A DNA stretch of 64,000 nucleotides from Microbacterium kunmingense. GTDB taxonomy: Bacteria > Actinomycetota > Actinomycetes > Actinomycetales > Microbacteriaceae. Shown one piece after another: positions 51,541-59,773 of the stretch (position 1 is its first letter; every line of letters begins with the position of its first letter). The notes under the pieces are model-generated. The model was not told where the DNA came from, did not search any database, and was given only the letters and a program-made list of their open reading frames with translations. A program made the translations under genes and the position numbers. Location: assembly GCF_023155745.1 (NCBI RefSeq), contig NZ_JAKNUS010000003.1, positions 310,001-374,000 of the forward strand. Direction: 5' to 3'.

Positions 51541-52383
51541 ATGCGACGCATCATCCTTCCTCCCCAGGGATACCTGCACCGCGCCACGCTCCTCGAGACC
51601 GGATGGCGCCCGGACACCCTGCGCCGAGCGATCGCCGAACAGGGACTGCAGCTGCTGCGCCGCACCTGGGTGGTGACGCCCGATCTGGATCCTGACCTCC
51701 GCCATGCGGCGACCCTCGGCGGCGTGGTGACCTGTGTGAGTGCCACGGATGCGTTCGGCCTGTGGCGTCCGGACGGCGCGAACCGCCCGCATATCCGTCT
51801 TCCGCCCCACTCCAGCAGCGTGTCAGCCGGCGTCCGTTTCCACCGTCAACAGGCGGTCACCCTCGCACCGGCGCGCGAACTCGTCGACGCGATCGAGAAT
51901 GTACTGGCAGCGGTGGCGACCTGCCTTCCTCTGGCCGACGCGCTCGTCGTGTGGGAGTCGGCTCTTCAGCGCGGCGTCGTCACGCCCGCTCATCTGCGCG
52001 CGGTCGCGTGGCGGACGGCGGCTGCTCGCCAGCTGGCGGACATCGCGGGCGCGCTCTCGGATTCGGGCTTGGAGACTCTCTTCGTGCACGGGATGCGGCG
52101 GGTGGGCGTGAGCGTCCTGCAGCAGGTGGTGATCGGCGGGCAACCCGTCGATGGTCTCATCGGAGATCGCCTCGTCATTCAGATCGACGGTTTCGCGCAC
52201 CATTCCGATGCGGCGCAGAGGCGGAAGGACATCCGTCACGACCGGCTGCTGCGTTCCCTCGGATACACGGTCCTCCGCTTCGATTACGTCGACGTCGTGC
52301 ACAGTTGGCCGCGGGTCCAGGCTGAGGTGCTGCGCGCGATCGCGCAGGGTCTCCATCTCGCGCCCCGCGGGGCGCGGGCGTGA
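51541..52383 (+). CDS. DUF559 domain protein (restriction-endonuclease-like fold)
   Basis: A 280-residue protein. The N-terminal 130 residues resemble the winged-helix/substrate part seen in many actinobacterial DUF559 proteins ([32 protein letters not shown]). The C-terminal 100 residues are DUF559: [61 protein letters not shown]. This is a Vsr-like nuclease fold with a D-...-Q-x-D core. The architecture also recalls type IV antitoxin (AbiEi-like) proteins. No partner toxin or methylase is adjacent. The gene is bracketed by two related 74-base elements, suggesting insertion as a unit. A weak -10-like CATGCT lies 6 bases before the ATG. Confidence 0.8.
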   Translation: MRRIILPPQGYLHRATLLETGWRPDTLRRAIAEQGLQLLRRTWVVTPDLDPDLRHAATLGGVVTCVSATDAFGLWRPDGANRPHIRLPPHSSSVSAGVRFHRQQAVTLAPARELVDAIENVLAAVATCLPLADALVVWESALQRGVVTPAHLRAVAWRTAAARQLADIAGALSDSGLETLFVHGMRRVGVSVLQQVVIGGQPVDGLIGDRLVIQIDGFAHHSDAAQRRKDIRHDRLLRSLGYTVLRFDYVDVVHSWPRVQAEVLRAIAQGLHLAPRGARA

Positions 52384-52457
52384 GGACGATCGGCCGACAG
52401 GAGTACGAAACTGCCGGCAGGGTACTCTCGCGGACCGATCGTACTCGCGCCGGGAAG
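52384..52457. repeat. Right 74-bp element, directly abutting the DUF559 stop codon
   Basis: Begins at the base after the TGA (52381-52383). GAGTACGA (52401-52408) can pair either with GTACTC (52422-52427) around a CTGCCGGCAG palindrome or with TCGTACTC (52439-52446), so two hairpins compete. The two GTACTC sites here correspond to two GTACGC sites in the left element. It may be a terminator, an operator or the end of a mobile unit. Confidence 0.75.
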
Positions 52458-52566
52458 AAGGTCGGACGTATGCCGCAGCGCGCGACCCGGCGCCGCGGTT
52501 CGCAGCGCACAGCACAACCGCGAACCGCTTGTGCGAACCCTCCAAGGGCTCGCGGGGCCCCGCCGA

Positions 52567-52572
52567 TAGGGT
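52567..52572 (+). promoter_or_regulatory. Leaderless -10 (TAGGGT) of accD
   Basis: TAGGGT lies 7 bases before the GTG at 52580. Confidence 0.45.
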
Positions 52573-52579
52573 GGAACCC

Positions 52580-54169
52580 GTGACCGATCAGCCCGACCTC
52601 TACACGACCGCCGGCAAGATCGCAGACCTTCGGGCGCGCTATCAGGAGGCCGTTCTCGACGCCGAGGCGACGGCGCAGCAGAAGCAGCATGCCAAGAACA
52701 AGCTGACCGCGCGTGAGCGGATCGAGCTGCTGGTCGACACCGGCTCGTTCGTCGAGTTCGACGAGTACGTCCGCCACCGCACCACCGCCTTCGGCATGGA
52801 CAAGTCCCGCCCCTACGGCGACTCGGTGGTCACGGGCACGGGCACCATCCACGGCCGCACCGTCGCGGTGTACGCGCAGGACTTCTCGACCTTCGGCGGC
52901 TCGCTCGGCGAGGTGGCCGGCGACAAGATCATCAAGATCATGGAGTTCGCCCTCCGGGGCGGGATGCCGATCATCGGCATCCTCGACTCCGGCGGCGCGC
53001 GCATCCAGGAGGGCGTGGTCGCGCTCGGCAAGTACGGCGAGATCTTCCGCCTCAACACCGCCGCCTCCGGCGTCATCCCCCAGATCTCGATCATCATGGG
53101 CCCTGCCGCGGGAGGCGCGGTGTACTCCCCCGCCCTGACGGACTTCGTCATCATGGTCGACAAGACCAGCCAGATGTTCGTCACCGGCCCCGACGTCATC
53201 AAGACCGTCACCGGCGAAGACGTCGGCATGGAGGAGCTCGGCGGCGCACACACCCACAACACGCGGTCGGGCGTGGCCCACTACCTCGCCGAGGACGAGG
53301 ACGACGCGATCGACTACGCCCGGACCCTGCTGGGCTTCCTGCCCGACAACAACATGTCGGAGCTGCCGGTCTACGAGACGGCGTTCGAGTTCGAGACGAC
53401 CGACGCCGACCGGAGCCTGAACACCGTCATCCCCGACTCGGCGAACCAGCCCTACGACATCCACGGGGTGATCGCGCACCTGGTCGACGACGGCGACTTC
53501 CTCGAGGTCCAGCCCCTCTTCGCCCCGAACATCGTCATCGGCTTCGGCCGGGTCGAGGGGCGCACGGTCGGAGTGATCGCCAACCAGCCGTCGCAGATGG
53601 CGGGCACCCTCAACATCGACGCCGGTGAGAAGGCGAGCCGGTTCGTGCGCTTCTGCGATGCGTTCTCGGTGCCGATCCTCACCCTCGTCGACGTGCCCGG
53701 GTACCTCCCCGGCACCGACCAGGAGTGGACGGGCGTCATCCGCCGCGGCGCGAAGCTGCTCTACGCGTACGCCGAGGCGACGGTTCCGCTCGTCACCGTC
53801 ATCCTGCGCAAGGCCTACGGCGGCGCCTACATCGTCATGGGCTCCAAGCAGCTCGGCGCCGACGTCAACCTCGCCTGGCCCACCGCAGAGATCGCCGTCA
53901 TGGGCGGCCAGGGGGCGGTGAACATCCTCTATCGCGGCGAGATCAAGCGCGCCGAGGAAGCAGGAGAGGATGTCGCGGCCGTGCGCACCCGCCTCGCCAA
54001 CGAATACACCTACAACGTGGCATCCCCGTTCCTCGCCGCGGAGCGCGGCGAACTCGACGGCATCATCGAACCCGCGCAGACCCGGGTCGCCGTCGCGAAG
54101 GCGCTGCGCTCGCTCCGCGGGAAGCGGGCGAGCCTGCCCCCGAAGAAGCACGGGAACATCCCGCTGTGA
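52580..54169 (+). CDS. accD: Acyl-CoA carboxylase beta (carboxyltransferase) subunit, AccD5/PccB type
   Basis: A 529-residue carboxyltransferase moving CO2 from carboxybiotin to acetyl- or propionyl-CoA, giving malonyl- or methylmalonyl-CoA. Both halves are seen: [49 protein letters not shown] in the first, and [60 protein letters not shown] in the second. GTG at 52580 begins the conserved [16 protein letters not shown]; the frame is open further upstream but that part reads through the DUF559 gene. Coupled to the epsilon subunit (GTGA). Confidence 0.95.
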   Translation: MTDQPDLYTTAGKIADLRARYQEAVLDAEATAQQKQHAKNKLTARERIELLVDTGSFVEFDEYVRHRTTAFGMDKSRPYGDSVVTGTGTIHGRTVAVYAQDFSTFGGSLGEVAGDKIIKIMEFALRGGMPIIGILDSGGARIQEGVVALGKYGEIFRLNTAASGVIPQISIIMGPAAGGAVYSPALTDFVIMVDKTSQMFVTGPDVIKTVTGEDVGMEELGGAHTHNTRSGVAHYLAEDEDDAIDYARTLLGFLPDNNMSELPVYETAFEFETTDADRSLNTVIPDSANQPYDIHGVIAHLVDDGDFLEVQPLFAPNIVIGFGRVEGRTVGVIANQPSQMAGTLNIDAGEKASRFVRFCDAFSVPILTLVDVPGYLPGTDQEWTGVIRRGAKLLYAYAEATVPLVTVILRKAYGGAYIVMGSKQLGADVNLAWPTAEIAVMGGQGAVNILYRGEIKRAEEAGEDVAAVRTRLANEYTYNVASPFLAAERGELDGIIEPAQTRVAVAKALRSLRGKRASLPPKKHGNIPL

Positions 54170-54426
54170 GCGCGGCGAGCGATCCGCGAAACGGCACGGC
54201 GGACCAGACCGTTATCCTCCCTCCGGTGGCGATCGATGTGCGCCGGGGCTCTCCCACCGAGGAGGAGCTGGCCGCCCTGATCGCCGTGGTCAGCCAGGAG
54301 TACGCGGCCGAATCGGCCGAGGCCGTGGCCGATGACCGCCCCACCCGCAGCGCGTGGTCGGTCTCGCAGCGCGGACTGCGCCGGCCGTTGCGTCGCGACG
54401 TCGGGTGGGGCCGCTTCGCCGGCTGA
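54166..54426 (+). CDS. accE: Acyl-CoA carboxylase epsilon subunit
   Basis: An 86-residue actinobacteria-specific epsilon subunit, needed for full activity of the AccA3-AccD5 type complex. The middle reads [20 protein letters not shown] and the end [14 protein letters not shown], matching the family's conserved RGxPxxEELAAL and W-Sx-x-x-x-RxP pattern. GTG at 54166 overlaps the accD TGA. Its small size makes it easy to miss. Confidence 0.9.
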   Translation: MSAASDPRNGTADQTVILPPVAIDVRRGSPTEEELAALIAVVSQEYAAESAEAVADDRPTRSAWSVSQRGLRRPLRRDVGWGRFAG

Positions 54427-54428
54427 AG

Positions 54429-54450
54429 AAATCGTCGAAATCGACGATTT
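54429..54450. promoter_or_regulatory. 22-bp palindrome directly after accE
   Basis: AAATCGTCGA-AA-TCGACGATTT is a perfect 10-base inverted repeat with a two-base centre, starting 3 bases after the accE stop. It is AT-rich and short-looped, so more like a protein-binding site than a terminator. It is followed by TTTGTCCCCC. Confidence 0.55.
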
Positions 54451-54484
54451 GTCCCCCAAACTACCTACAGACAGCCCGTTTCTG

Positions 54485-54632
54485 ACCCTGCATACTGGAG
54501 GAGCTGGAACGCTCTGCGTTCGGCCCGACCGCCCGTCGTCTCTTCGACGGTCCAAGCGGTTTGGCTGCGCGAACGGTTTTCGGGTAACCGTTCGCTCAGG
54601 CGAGGGGCGGGCGGCTTCGCCGCCCCTCGCCT
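54485..54632 (+). ncRNA. Candidate structured RNA (three stem-loops) after accE
   Basis: Three perfect stems follow each other: CCGTCG/CGACGG (54533-54538, 54545-54550), GCGAACGGTT/AACCGTTCGC (54569-54578, 54586-54595) and GGCGAGGGGCG/CGCCCCTCGCC (54599-54609, 54621-54631). The last would also act as terminator. GCATACT (54490-54496) might be a -10. No protein with a normal start codon fits. It may simply be a terminator cluster between convergent genes. Confidence 0.35.
54598..54632. terminator. Terminator between accE and the convergent membrane gene
   Basis: An 11-base perfect stem (54599-54609 with 54621-54631) that can also fold as GGGCGGC-TTC-GCCGCCC (54609-54625), followed by CTCCTCCCCC. 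It lies between convergent transcription units. Confidence 0.75.
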
Positions 54633-54705
54633 CCTCCCCCGGATGTGTCGCCCGGTCTCATGACCGCGGGCGGACCCGTGGGCTTGCGATCGTCGGCGGC
54701 GCCCG

Positions 54706-55758
54706 TCACCGTCCGGGGTGATCGATCTCGCGCCAGAGGTCGACGGCATCCTCATCGGACAGGCCGTTCTCGGTGCCCGAGCGCCCGACGACGGTGACCG
54801 CCACCCGCGTGTGCGGCGACGTGCGGATGTAGAGCCGGTCCGACGTGGCGGAGCGCAGCGTCTCGGCCAGCTCGGCGCGGATGAGCGCGAGCGAGCGCTC
54901 GTCGATGCCGTCCAGGCCCCCCTCGTCGAGCATCGTGACCGACGCGCCCCGGCGCCGCAGGCGCTCCACCTCGGCGCGCACATCGTCGTCGAGGAGTCGC
55001 GGTCCGCGCATGTCGTCTCGAAGACGACCCTCCGCAAGGCGCGCCTGCAGGCGCTCCTCGGGCGTCAGCCGTCCACCCGTCGAGACGGTGCGGGTCAGAA
55101 GCGGCCCGGCGATCGCGAGGGCCCGCTGCACCTGGATGCGCCGCTCCCGCTGACGGGTGAGCTGAGAGGCCTGCCACGACGACGACACCCGCTGCAGCTC
55201 GGCGAGCTGAGCGGTGTCTCGTGCGGCGCGGTCGAGCCCGCGGATGAGCAGCTGGGCGACGACGACCCAGACCACCGATCCGACGAGGCCGAGCCGCAGG
55301 GCATCGAGGGGCCCCATCCACAGCGCGGAGAGCACGGCGAGGATCGCGGTGCCGATCCAGGCGAACAGGGGCCGGCGCCGCGCCATCACGATCGTCATGA
55401 GGGCGCCGATGCCGCCGAGGTACCAGGTCGCGAACGGTTCGGTGCGGATGTCGGCGGCGACCCCCATCGAGATCGCCGCGGGTACGACGACGGCGTTGGC
55501 GATCGCGAGGAGCGCAATCCACACCGGAAGGCGGGTGGGTCCGCGCACCCCAGCAGTCACCGAGGCCTCGACCGGGTCGTCGGCGGCGAGCCGGGGCTCC
55601 CAGAAGATGCAGAGCCAGGTCGTGGGGAGGTACAGCAGCAGCGCGGCGATCACCAGCGACGGGTTCTGGACGTCCTCCGTCCACCACAGTCCCCGCGCCG
55701 CGAGATAGGCGGTGAAGGCGAAGGCGAGGCCGAGAAGGATGCCGCGGACGGGGATCAT
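54706..55758 (-). CDS. Membrane protein coupled to a sensor kinase, function unknown
   Basis: A 350-residue protein with about six membrane helices in residues 1-185 and a soluble helical C-terminal part (about 190-350; QRERRIQVQRALAIAGPLL, DEGGLDGIDERSLALIRAELAETLRSA). The helix layout resembles the membrane half of the adjacent kinase, but there is no ATPase domain. I place the start at ATG 55758, overlapping the kinase stop as ATGA. It could be a signalling partner or target of the two-component system. I do not recognise its family. Confidence 0.75.
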   Translation of the reverse strand: MIPVRGILLGLAFAFTAYLAARGLWWTEDVQNPSLVIAALLLYLPTTWLCIFWEPRLAADDPVEASVTAGVRGPTRLPVWIALLAIANAVVVPAAISMGVAADIRTEPFATWYLGGIGALMTIVMARRRPLFAWIGTAILAVLSALWMGPLDALRLGLVGSVVWVVVAQLLIRGLDRAARDTAQLAELQRVSSSWQASQLTRQRERRIQVQRALAIAGPLLTRTVSTGGRLTPEERLQARLAEGRLRDDMRGPRLLDDDVRAEVERLRRRGASVTMLDEGGLDGIDERSLALIRAELAETLRSATSDRLYIRTSPHTRVAVTVVGRSGTENGLSDEDAVDLWREIDHPGR

Positions 55759-57008
55759 GCGCTCACCGGCCGCCATTCCAGGGTGACCGTGGTCCCCCCG
55801 GGAGTCGGCTCCACGGTCGCAATACCCCCGACGGCAGCCACCCGGGCGACGATCGACGCCCGGATCCCGAGGCGATCGTCGGGGATGGCATGCAGGTCGA
55901 ACCCGTCTCCGGTGTCGGAGACGATCACCGCGATGCGGTCGGGCCGGCCCGACACCCGGACGGCCAGGCCTTGTCCTCGCGCGTGCTCGACGGCGTTCGC
56001 GACCGCCTGGGTCGCCGCGAGCGTCAGGGCGCGCGCGACCCGCCCCGGAAGCGCCGGCGTACCGGGATCGATGTCGCGGCTGCGCTCAGGGGCGGCTCCG
56101 AGGTTCTCGGCGGCACGCTCGACCGCGTCGGCGAGCGCGCCGGCGTCGGTGGGCTCGTCGCTGCCTTCCTCCGCCCCCTGCTCGGTGTTGGCGAAACGGG
56201 TGAGCGCCTCCCGGGCCATCGCCACGGCGAGAGTGCGCTCACGCTCGGTGTCGGCCCGCTCGCTGGCGATCAGCGCGGCCAGCACGCTGTCGTGCATGAG
56301 CGCGGCGACCGCGATCCGCTCCTCCTCTGCGGCGTTGGCGGCTGCGGCGCGGGCGTAGCTGGCGACGGCCTTGGTGCGGGCGTCATCGACATCGGCCGCG
56401 ATCCGCCGGAACACCCGACCGAGGGTGATCAGCATCATTCCGAGGATCAGGGCGAAGGAGACGTCCAGGACCAGCGGAATCCACAGCGCGGCGGCCGCGT
56501 CGGTCTGCAGGATCCGCACCGAGCCGAAGAACATCGGCACCATCAGCGTCCACGCGACCTGCCACCGGAACGGCACCACGATCACCGAGGCGACCGTGGC
56601 GACGTTCACGAGGTACCAGATCCACGGCTGCGTCGTGGGATCCGACGGCTGGCCGGCGGTCGCCGCCGGCCACAGGGCCAGCGCCACGACGTAGCAGACG
56701 CAGAAGATCGCCGCGAAGACGCGCTCGGCGCGCCCGACCGCGCAGGCGATCACCATGGCCGCGAGCGGACCGAAGGTGAGGACCATGAGCGGAACGTGCC
56801 ACCCGGGTGCCTCATCGCTCGGCCCGAGGGCGGTGACGAAAGCCTGAGCGCCGAGGATGAGGCATCCGATGGCGATGGCGATGGTGAGGACGCGCTCGAC
56901 CCTGCGCCGGGTGAACGAGCCGAGGGATGCCGCGCCCTCCGGCCCCTGCGGGATGCGCGTCGTCGCCTCGGGGGGCGCCGTCCGCTGCGCCTCAGCGCCG
57001 ACGCTCAT
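55755..57008 (-). CDS. Two-component sensor histidine kinase
   Basis: A 417-residue kinase with six membrane helices (about 40-200), a dimerisation helix with the probable phospho-His at 239 (AVAALMHDSVLAALIASERA), and a HATPase_c domain (N-box ATQAVANAVEHARG, G1 VSDTGDGFD, G2 LGIRASIVARVAAVGG, then GGTTVTLEW). The LMHDSV motif and the LuxR-type partner point to the NarL/DesK class. No known sensor domain outside the membrane, so the signal may come through the lipid bilayer or a partner. Overlaps the regulator gene by 17 bases. Confidence 0.87.
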   Translation of the reverse strand: MSVGAEAQRTAPPEATTRIPQGPEGAASLGSFTRRRVERVLTIAIAIGCLILGAQAFVTALGPSDEAPGWHVPLMVLTFGPLAAMVIACAVGRAERVFAAIFCVCYVVALALWPAATAGQPSDPTTQPWIWYLVNVATVASVIVVPFRWQVAWTLMVPMFFGSVRILQTDAAAALWIPLVLDVSFALILGMMLITLGRVFRRIAADVDDARTKAVASYARAAAANAAEEERIAVAALMHDSVLAALIASERADTERERTLAVAMAREALTRFANTEQGAEEGSDEPTDAGALADAVERAAENLGAAPERSRDIDPGTPALPGRVARALTLAATQAVANAVEHARGQGLAVRVSGRPDRIAVIVSDTGDGFDLHAIPDDRLGIRASIVARVAAVGGIATVEPTPGGTTVTLEWRPVSA

Positions 57009-57672
57009 GGCCGACCGAGCCCTCCGCCGCCGGCGGGGTGAGGATGCCGTCCTCGATCGCGCGGCGCATCAGGTCGAGCTTGGTGGGCGCGGGCCTGCCG
57101 ACCTCGACGTACTTCACCCGCACCCGCGTGATGTTCTCCTTCGCCGTGGAGTAGGCCACCCCGAGCCGCTCGGCGACGGCGCGCAGCGGCAGGCCTGCCG
57201 CGTACAGGCGCAGCACGTCGCGCTCGCGTGCGGACAGCTGGGCGTCGGCGAACGCGCGGTCTCCTTCGATGGCGCTCGCCCACTCGACGTTGTTCAACGG
57301 CTCGCCGCGCGAGACGGTGTCTATGGCGGCGGTGACGTCGTCGATGCGGGAGGACTTGCTGACGATCCCGGCGGCTCCCGCCAGCAGCGCCTCGCGGACG
57401 GCCTCGGGCCTGTCGGCGACGCTGTGGATGATGACGCTCGAACCGTCACGGACGAGGCGGCGGACGTTCTCGGACACCGTCGTGCCGTCGCCGAGGGTGA
57501 GGTCGAGCACGACGACATCCGCGGGTGCGGACGCGCTGAAGGCGCGCCAGTCGAGGTATTCGGCGACCGAGCTGCCCGAGAACACCACGGTCTGACCGCC
57601 CACGCGATCACACGCGGCTTCGAGCCCGAGGCGCACCGACTCGTGATCGTCGATGAGGGCCACGCGGGTCAT
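56992..57672 (-). CDS. LuxR/NarL-type response regulator
   Basis: A 226-residue regulator. Receiver domain 1-120: acidic pair Asp8-Asp9, phospho-acceptor Asp57 in VVVLDLTLGDG, Ser84, Lys106 in GIVSKSS. DNA-binding domain 143-210: QLSARERDVLRLYAAGLPLRAVAERLGVAYSTAKENITRVRVKY, the usual LuxR helix-turn-helix. Start ATG 57672 lies 6 bases after TAGAGT. First gene of a three-gene operon (regulator, kinase, membrane protein). Confidence 0.92.
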   Translation of the reverse strand: MTRVALIDDHESVRLGLEAACDRVGGQTVVFSGSSVAEYLDWRAFSASAPADVVVLDLTLGDGTTVSENVRRLVRDGSSVIIHSVADRPEAVREALLAGAAGIVSKSSRIDDVTAAIDTVSRGEPLNNVEWASAIEGDRAFADAQLSARERDVLRLYAAGLPLRAVAERLGVAYSTAKENITRVRVKYVEVGRPAPTKLDLMRRAIEDGILTPPAAEGSVGHERRR

Positions 57673-57678
57673 GTCAGC

Positions 57679-57684
57679 ACTCTA
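57679..57684 (-). promoter_or_regulatory. Leaderless -10 (TAGAGT) of the response regulator operon
   Basis: TAGAGT on the minus strand lies exactly 6 bases before the ATG at 57672. It also overlaps the stop region of the upstream methyltransferase gene. Confidence 0.5.
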
Positions 57685-58980
57685 TCCACGCGTCCCCTCG
57701 GCGGTCAGCACCGCCACCGCTTCGACGTGGTGCGAATGCGGGAACAGGTCGATCGCTTCGACCCGCGCGGTGTCGTAGCCGTGGTCACGGAAGGTGCGCA
57801 GGTCTCGCGCGAGGGCGACAGGGTCGCACGCGACGTAGACGACCGCTGCGGGCGCGAGCCCGGCGACGGCGTCGACGACCTCGCGGCCGGCGCCCGCGCG
57901 CGGCGGATCGAGGAGGATCGTCCCGCGCGCGAGCGCGTCCGCGTCGGAACGCGAGAGCCCCTGCGCGAAACGGGGCAGCCAGCGGTCGACGCGCCCGGTC
58001 TCGGCCCGCGTCGCGGGCCACGCGGCGAGGTTCTCGGTCGCATGGGCGGTGGCGCGGGCGTCGGACTCGACGCTGATCGTCCGGGTGCGGGCGCCGCCGA
58101 GGTCGCCGAGCGCCGCGGCGAAGAGGCCGACGCCCCCGTACAGGTCGAGGTGGAGCGCGTCGGGGTCGAACGCGCCGGAGCGACGGAGGGCCTGGGTGAC
58201 CGTCTCGGTGAGAGTCGCGGCGGCCAGGCGGTGGACCTGCCAGAAGCCTCCGGCGTCGACGCGGAACGCGCGACCGCCGACCCGCTCGGTCACGACCTCC
58301 CGGGTCTCGGGACTCTGGTCGGGCCCGCGACGCCCGTGCTCGGGGCGCGGGATGACGCGCACCCGGCCGTCGGCGGGCTGCACGAGGTCGACCCGCCCCT
58401 TCTGCAGCCTGCCGAGCGAGGACATCGCCTCCTCGATCTCGGGAGTCGCGAGCGGCAGCTCCGTCACGGTCACCACCCGGTGACTGCGCACCGCGTAAGG
58501 TCCCACGGCGCCGCGGTCGTCGACATGGAGGCTCACGCGGGTGCGCCAGCGCGTGGCATCCGGGGATTCCGTTCCGGCCGAGGTCCCCGCCGACACGATG
58601 GTGACCTCGCGCTCGGCACCGCCGATGCGGCGGAGGGCGTCTTCGACCACGCGCCTCTTCAGCGCGCGCTGCGCGTCGAGGGCGATGTGGCCGAAGTCGG
58701 CGCCGCCCGGGCGATTCGCCGGCGGGGTGGCGAGATCGGCCTGCCGCCAGACGTGCGGCCTCCGGTCGGGCGAGGCCCGGGTCACCTCGACCACCTCGGC
58801 ACGCCAGAACGCCTTCTTCGAGGTGTCGACGAGCCGGGCCCGCACCTCCTCGCCCGGGAGGGTGTCGGGGACGAAGACGACCCGTCCCCGTTCCCCCTCG
58901 CCGGCGCCGTGCCGGGCGACGAACACGCCGCCGTGTGCGACGTCGTCGATGCGGAGATCGAGCTGGTCACCGACATCCAT
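57682..58980 (-). CDS. TrmA/RlmD-family 23S rRNA or tRNA (uracil-5-) methyltransferase
   Basis: A 432-residue enzyme with an N-terminal TRAM-like RNA-binding domain (1-60, LRIDDVAHGGVFVARH, FVPDTLPGEEVRARL) and a C-terminal SAM-dependent domain (LHLDLYGGVGLFAAALGDL, ILLDPPRAGAG, VVYVACDPVALARDL with the catalytic Cys). The cysteines that bind a [4Fe-4S] cluster in E. coli RlmD are absent; the region reads RPHVWRQADLATPPANRPGGADFGHI instead. The target uridine cannot be told from sequence. Confidence 0.9.
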   Translation of the reverse strand: MDVGDQLDLRIDDVAHGGVFVARHGAGEGERGRVVFVPDTLPGEEVRARLVDTSKKAFWRAEVVEVTRASPDRRPHVWRQADLATPPANRPGGADFGHIALDAQRALKRRVVEDALRRIGGAEREVTIVSAGTSAGTESPDATRWRTRVSLHVDDRGAVGPYAVRSHRVVTVTELPLATPEIEEAMSSLGRLQKGRVDLVQPADGRVRVIPRPEHGRRGPDQSPETREVVTERVGGRAFRVDAGGFWQVHRLAAATLTETVTQALRRSGAFDPDALHLDLYGGVGLFAAALGDLGGARTRTISVESDARATAHATENLAAWPATRAETGRVDRWLPRFAQGLSRSDADALARGTILLDPPRAGAGREVVDAVAGLAPAAVVYVACDPVALARDLRTFRDHGYDTARVEAIDLFPHSHHVEAVAVLTAEGTRG

Positions 58981-58986
58981 CCCTCA

Positions 58987-58992
58987 ACTCTA
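58987..58992 (-). promoter_or_regulatory. Leaderless -10 (TAGAGT) of the RNA methyltransferase gene
   Basis: TAGAGT on the minus strand lies exactly 6 bases before the ATG at 58980. Confidence 0.5.
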
Positions 58993-59018
58993 TGACCGAC
59001 CGAACCCCGCTCCCTCGC

Positions 59019-59024
59019 TAGCGT
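59019..59024 (+). promoter_or_regulatory. Leaderless -10 (TAGCGT) of maf
   Basis: TAGCGT lies exactly 6 bases before the ATG at 59031. With the methyltransferase promoter it shares a 50-base divergent gap. Confidence 0.5.
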
Positions 59025-59030
59025 GGGGGC

Positions 59031-59681
59031 ATGCGTGTGCTCCTCGCCTCGACGTCGCCGGCCCGTCTCATGCTGCTGCGCAGCGCCGGCATCGACCCCG
59101 AGACCCTCGCGCCCGACGTCGACGAGGAAGCGGTCATCGCCGCGGTCGAGGCCGGGGAGGGGCGCCGGCTCAGCCCGCAGGAGCACGTGCTGCTGCTGGC
59201 CCGGCGGAAGGCAGCGGATGTCGCCGCGCGCGTGGTCGCGGACGATCCGGCCTTCGACGGCGTCGTGATCGGCGGTGACTCGATGTTCGAGCTGGACGGG
59301 GTGATCCTCGGGAAGCCCTACGAACCCGACGTCGCGGTCGCCCGCTGGCGCGCGATGCGGGGGCGGACGGGGGTTCTGCACTCGGGGCACAGTGTGTTCC
59401 GCATCGCGCCGGGCGCACCGGCGCATGAGGAGCACGCCGTCGCCGAGGCCTCGGTGAGCTTCGCCGCCGACGTCACCGACGACGAGATCGACGCCTATGT
59501 CGCCACCGGCGAACCGCTCCAGGTCGCGGGCGCCTTCACCGTCGACAGCCTCGGCGGACCCTTCATCGAGCGGGTCGAGGGCGATCCGTCGACCGTGGTC
59601 GGGATGTCGCTGTCGACCCTGAGACGCCTGATCACGCGCCACGGCATCACGTGGACCACGCTCTGGCAGTCCCCCGCATGA
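59031..59681 (+). CDS. maf: Maf family nucleoside triphosphate pyrophosphatase
   Basis: A 216-residue Maf/ITPase-fold protein that hydrolyses non-canonical or modified nucleotides such as dTTP, UTP or methylated forms. LLASTSPARLMLLRSAGI (4-21) holds the signature S-x-S-P-R; VVIGGDSMFELDG, LGKPYEPDVAVARWRAMRG and VAGAFTVDSLGG are further family blocks. Its position between accE and the carboxylase alpha gene matches Rv3282, except that four minus-strand genes are placed in between here. Confidence 0.93.
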   Translation: MRVLLASTSPARLMLLRSAGIDPETLAPDVDEEAVIAAVEAGEGRRLSPQEHVLLLARRKAADVAARVVADDPAFDGVVIGGDSMFELDGVILGKPYEPDVAVARWRAMRGRTGVLHSGHSVFRIAPGAPAHEEHAVAEASVSFAADVTDDEIDAYVATGEPLQVAGAFTVDSLGGPFIERVEGDPSTVVGMSLSTLRRLITRHGITWTTLWQSPA

Positions 59682-59760
59682 TCGCCCCCTTGTCGTAGGA
59701 CGCCCACGTTTCTCGCCGGTTCTTGTACGAACCAGTCAAATGACCGACCATCCGCGTCGG

Positions 59761-59766
59761 TAGGCT
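59761..59766 (+). promoter_or_regulatory. Leaderless -10 (TAGGCT) of the carboxylase alpha gene
   Basis: TAGGCT lies 7 bases before the ATG at 59774. A short imperfect dyad GGTTC-N6-GAACC (about 59719-59734) lies upstream and could be an operator. Confidence 0.45.
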
Positions 59767-59773
59767 GGCCACC

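Noticed and set aside
51105..51746. Arg/Ala/Gly-rich frames on both strands upstream of the DUF559 gene
   Set aside because: They come from GC-rich tandem repeats (10-bp and 55-bp units). Similar peptide strings near 52380-52470 reflect the shared 74-bp DNA element in every frame, not a conserved protein.
54486..54590. Small peptide frame (LEELERSAFGPTARRLFDG...) ending in TAA after a GGAGGA stretch
   Set aside because: Only ATA or CTG could start it, the GGAGGA lies inside the coding frame, and the same bases form the stem-loops; I treat it as non-coding but cannot exclude a gene remnant.
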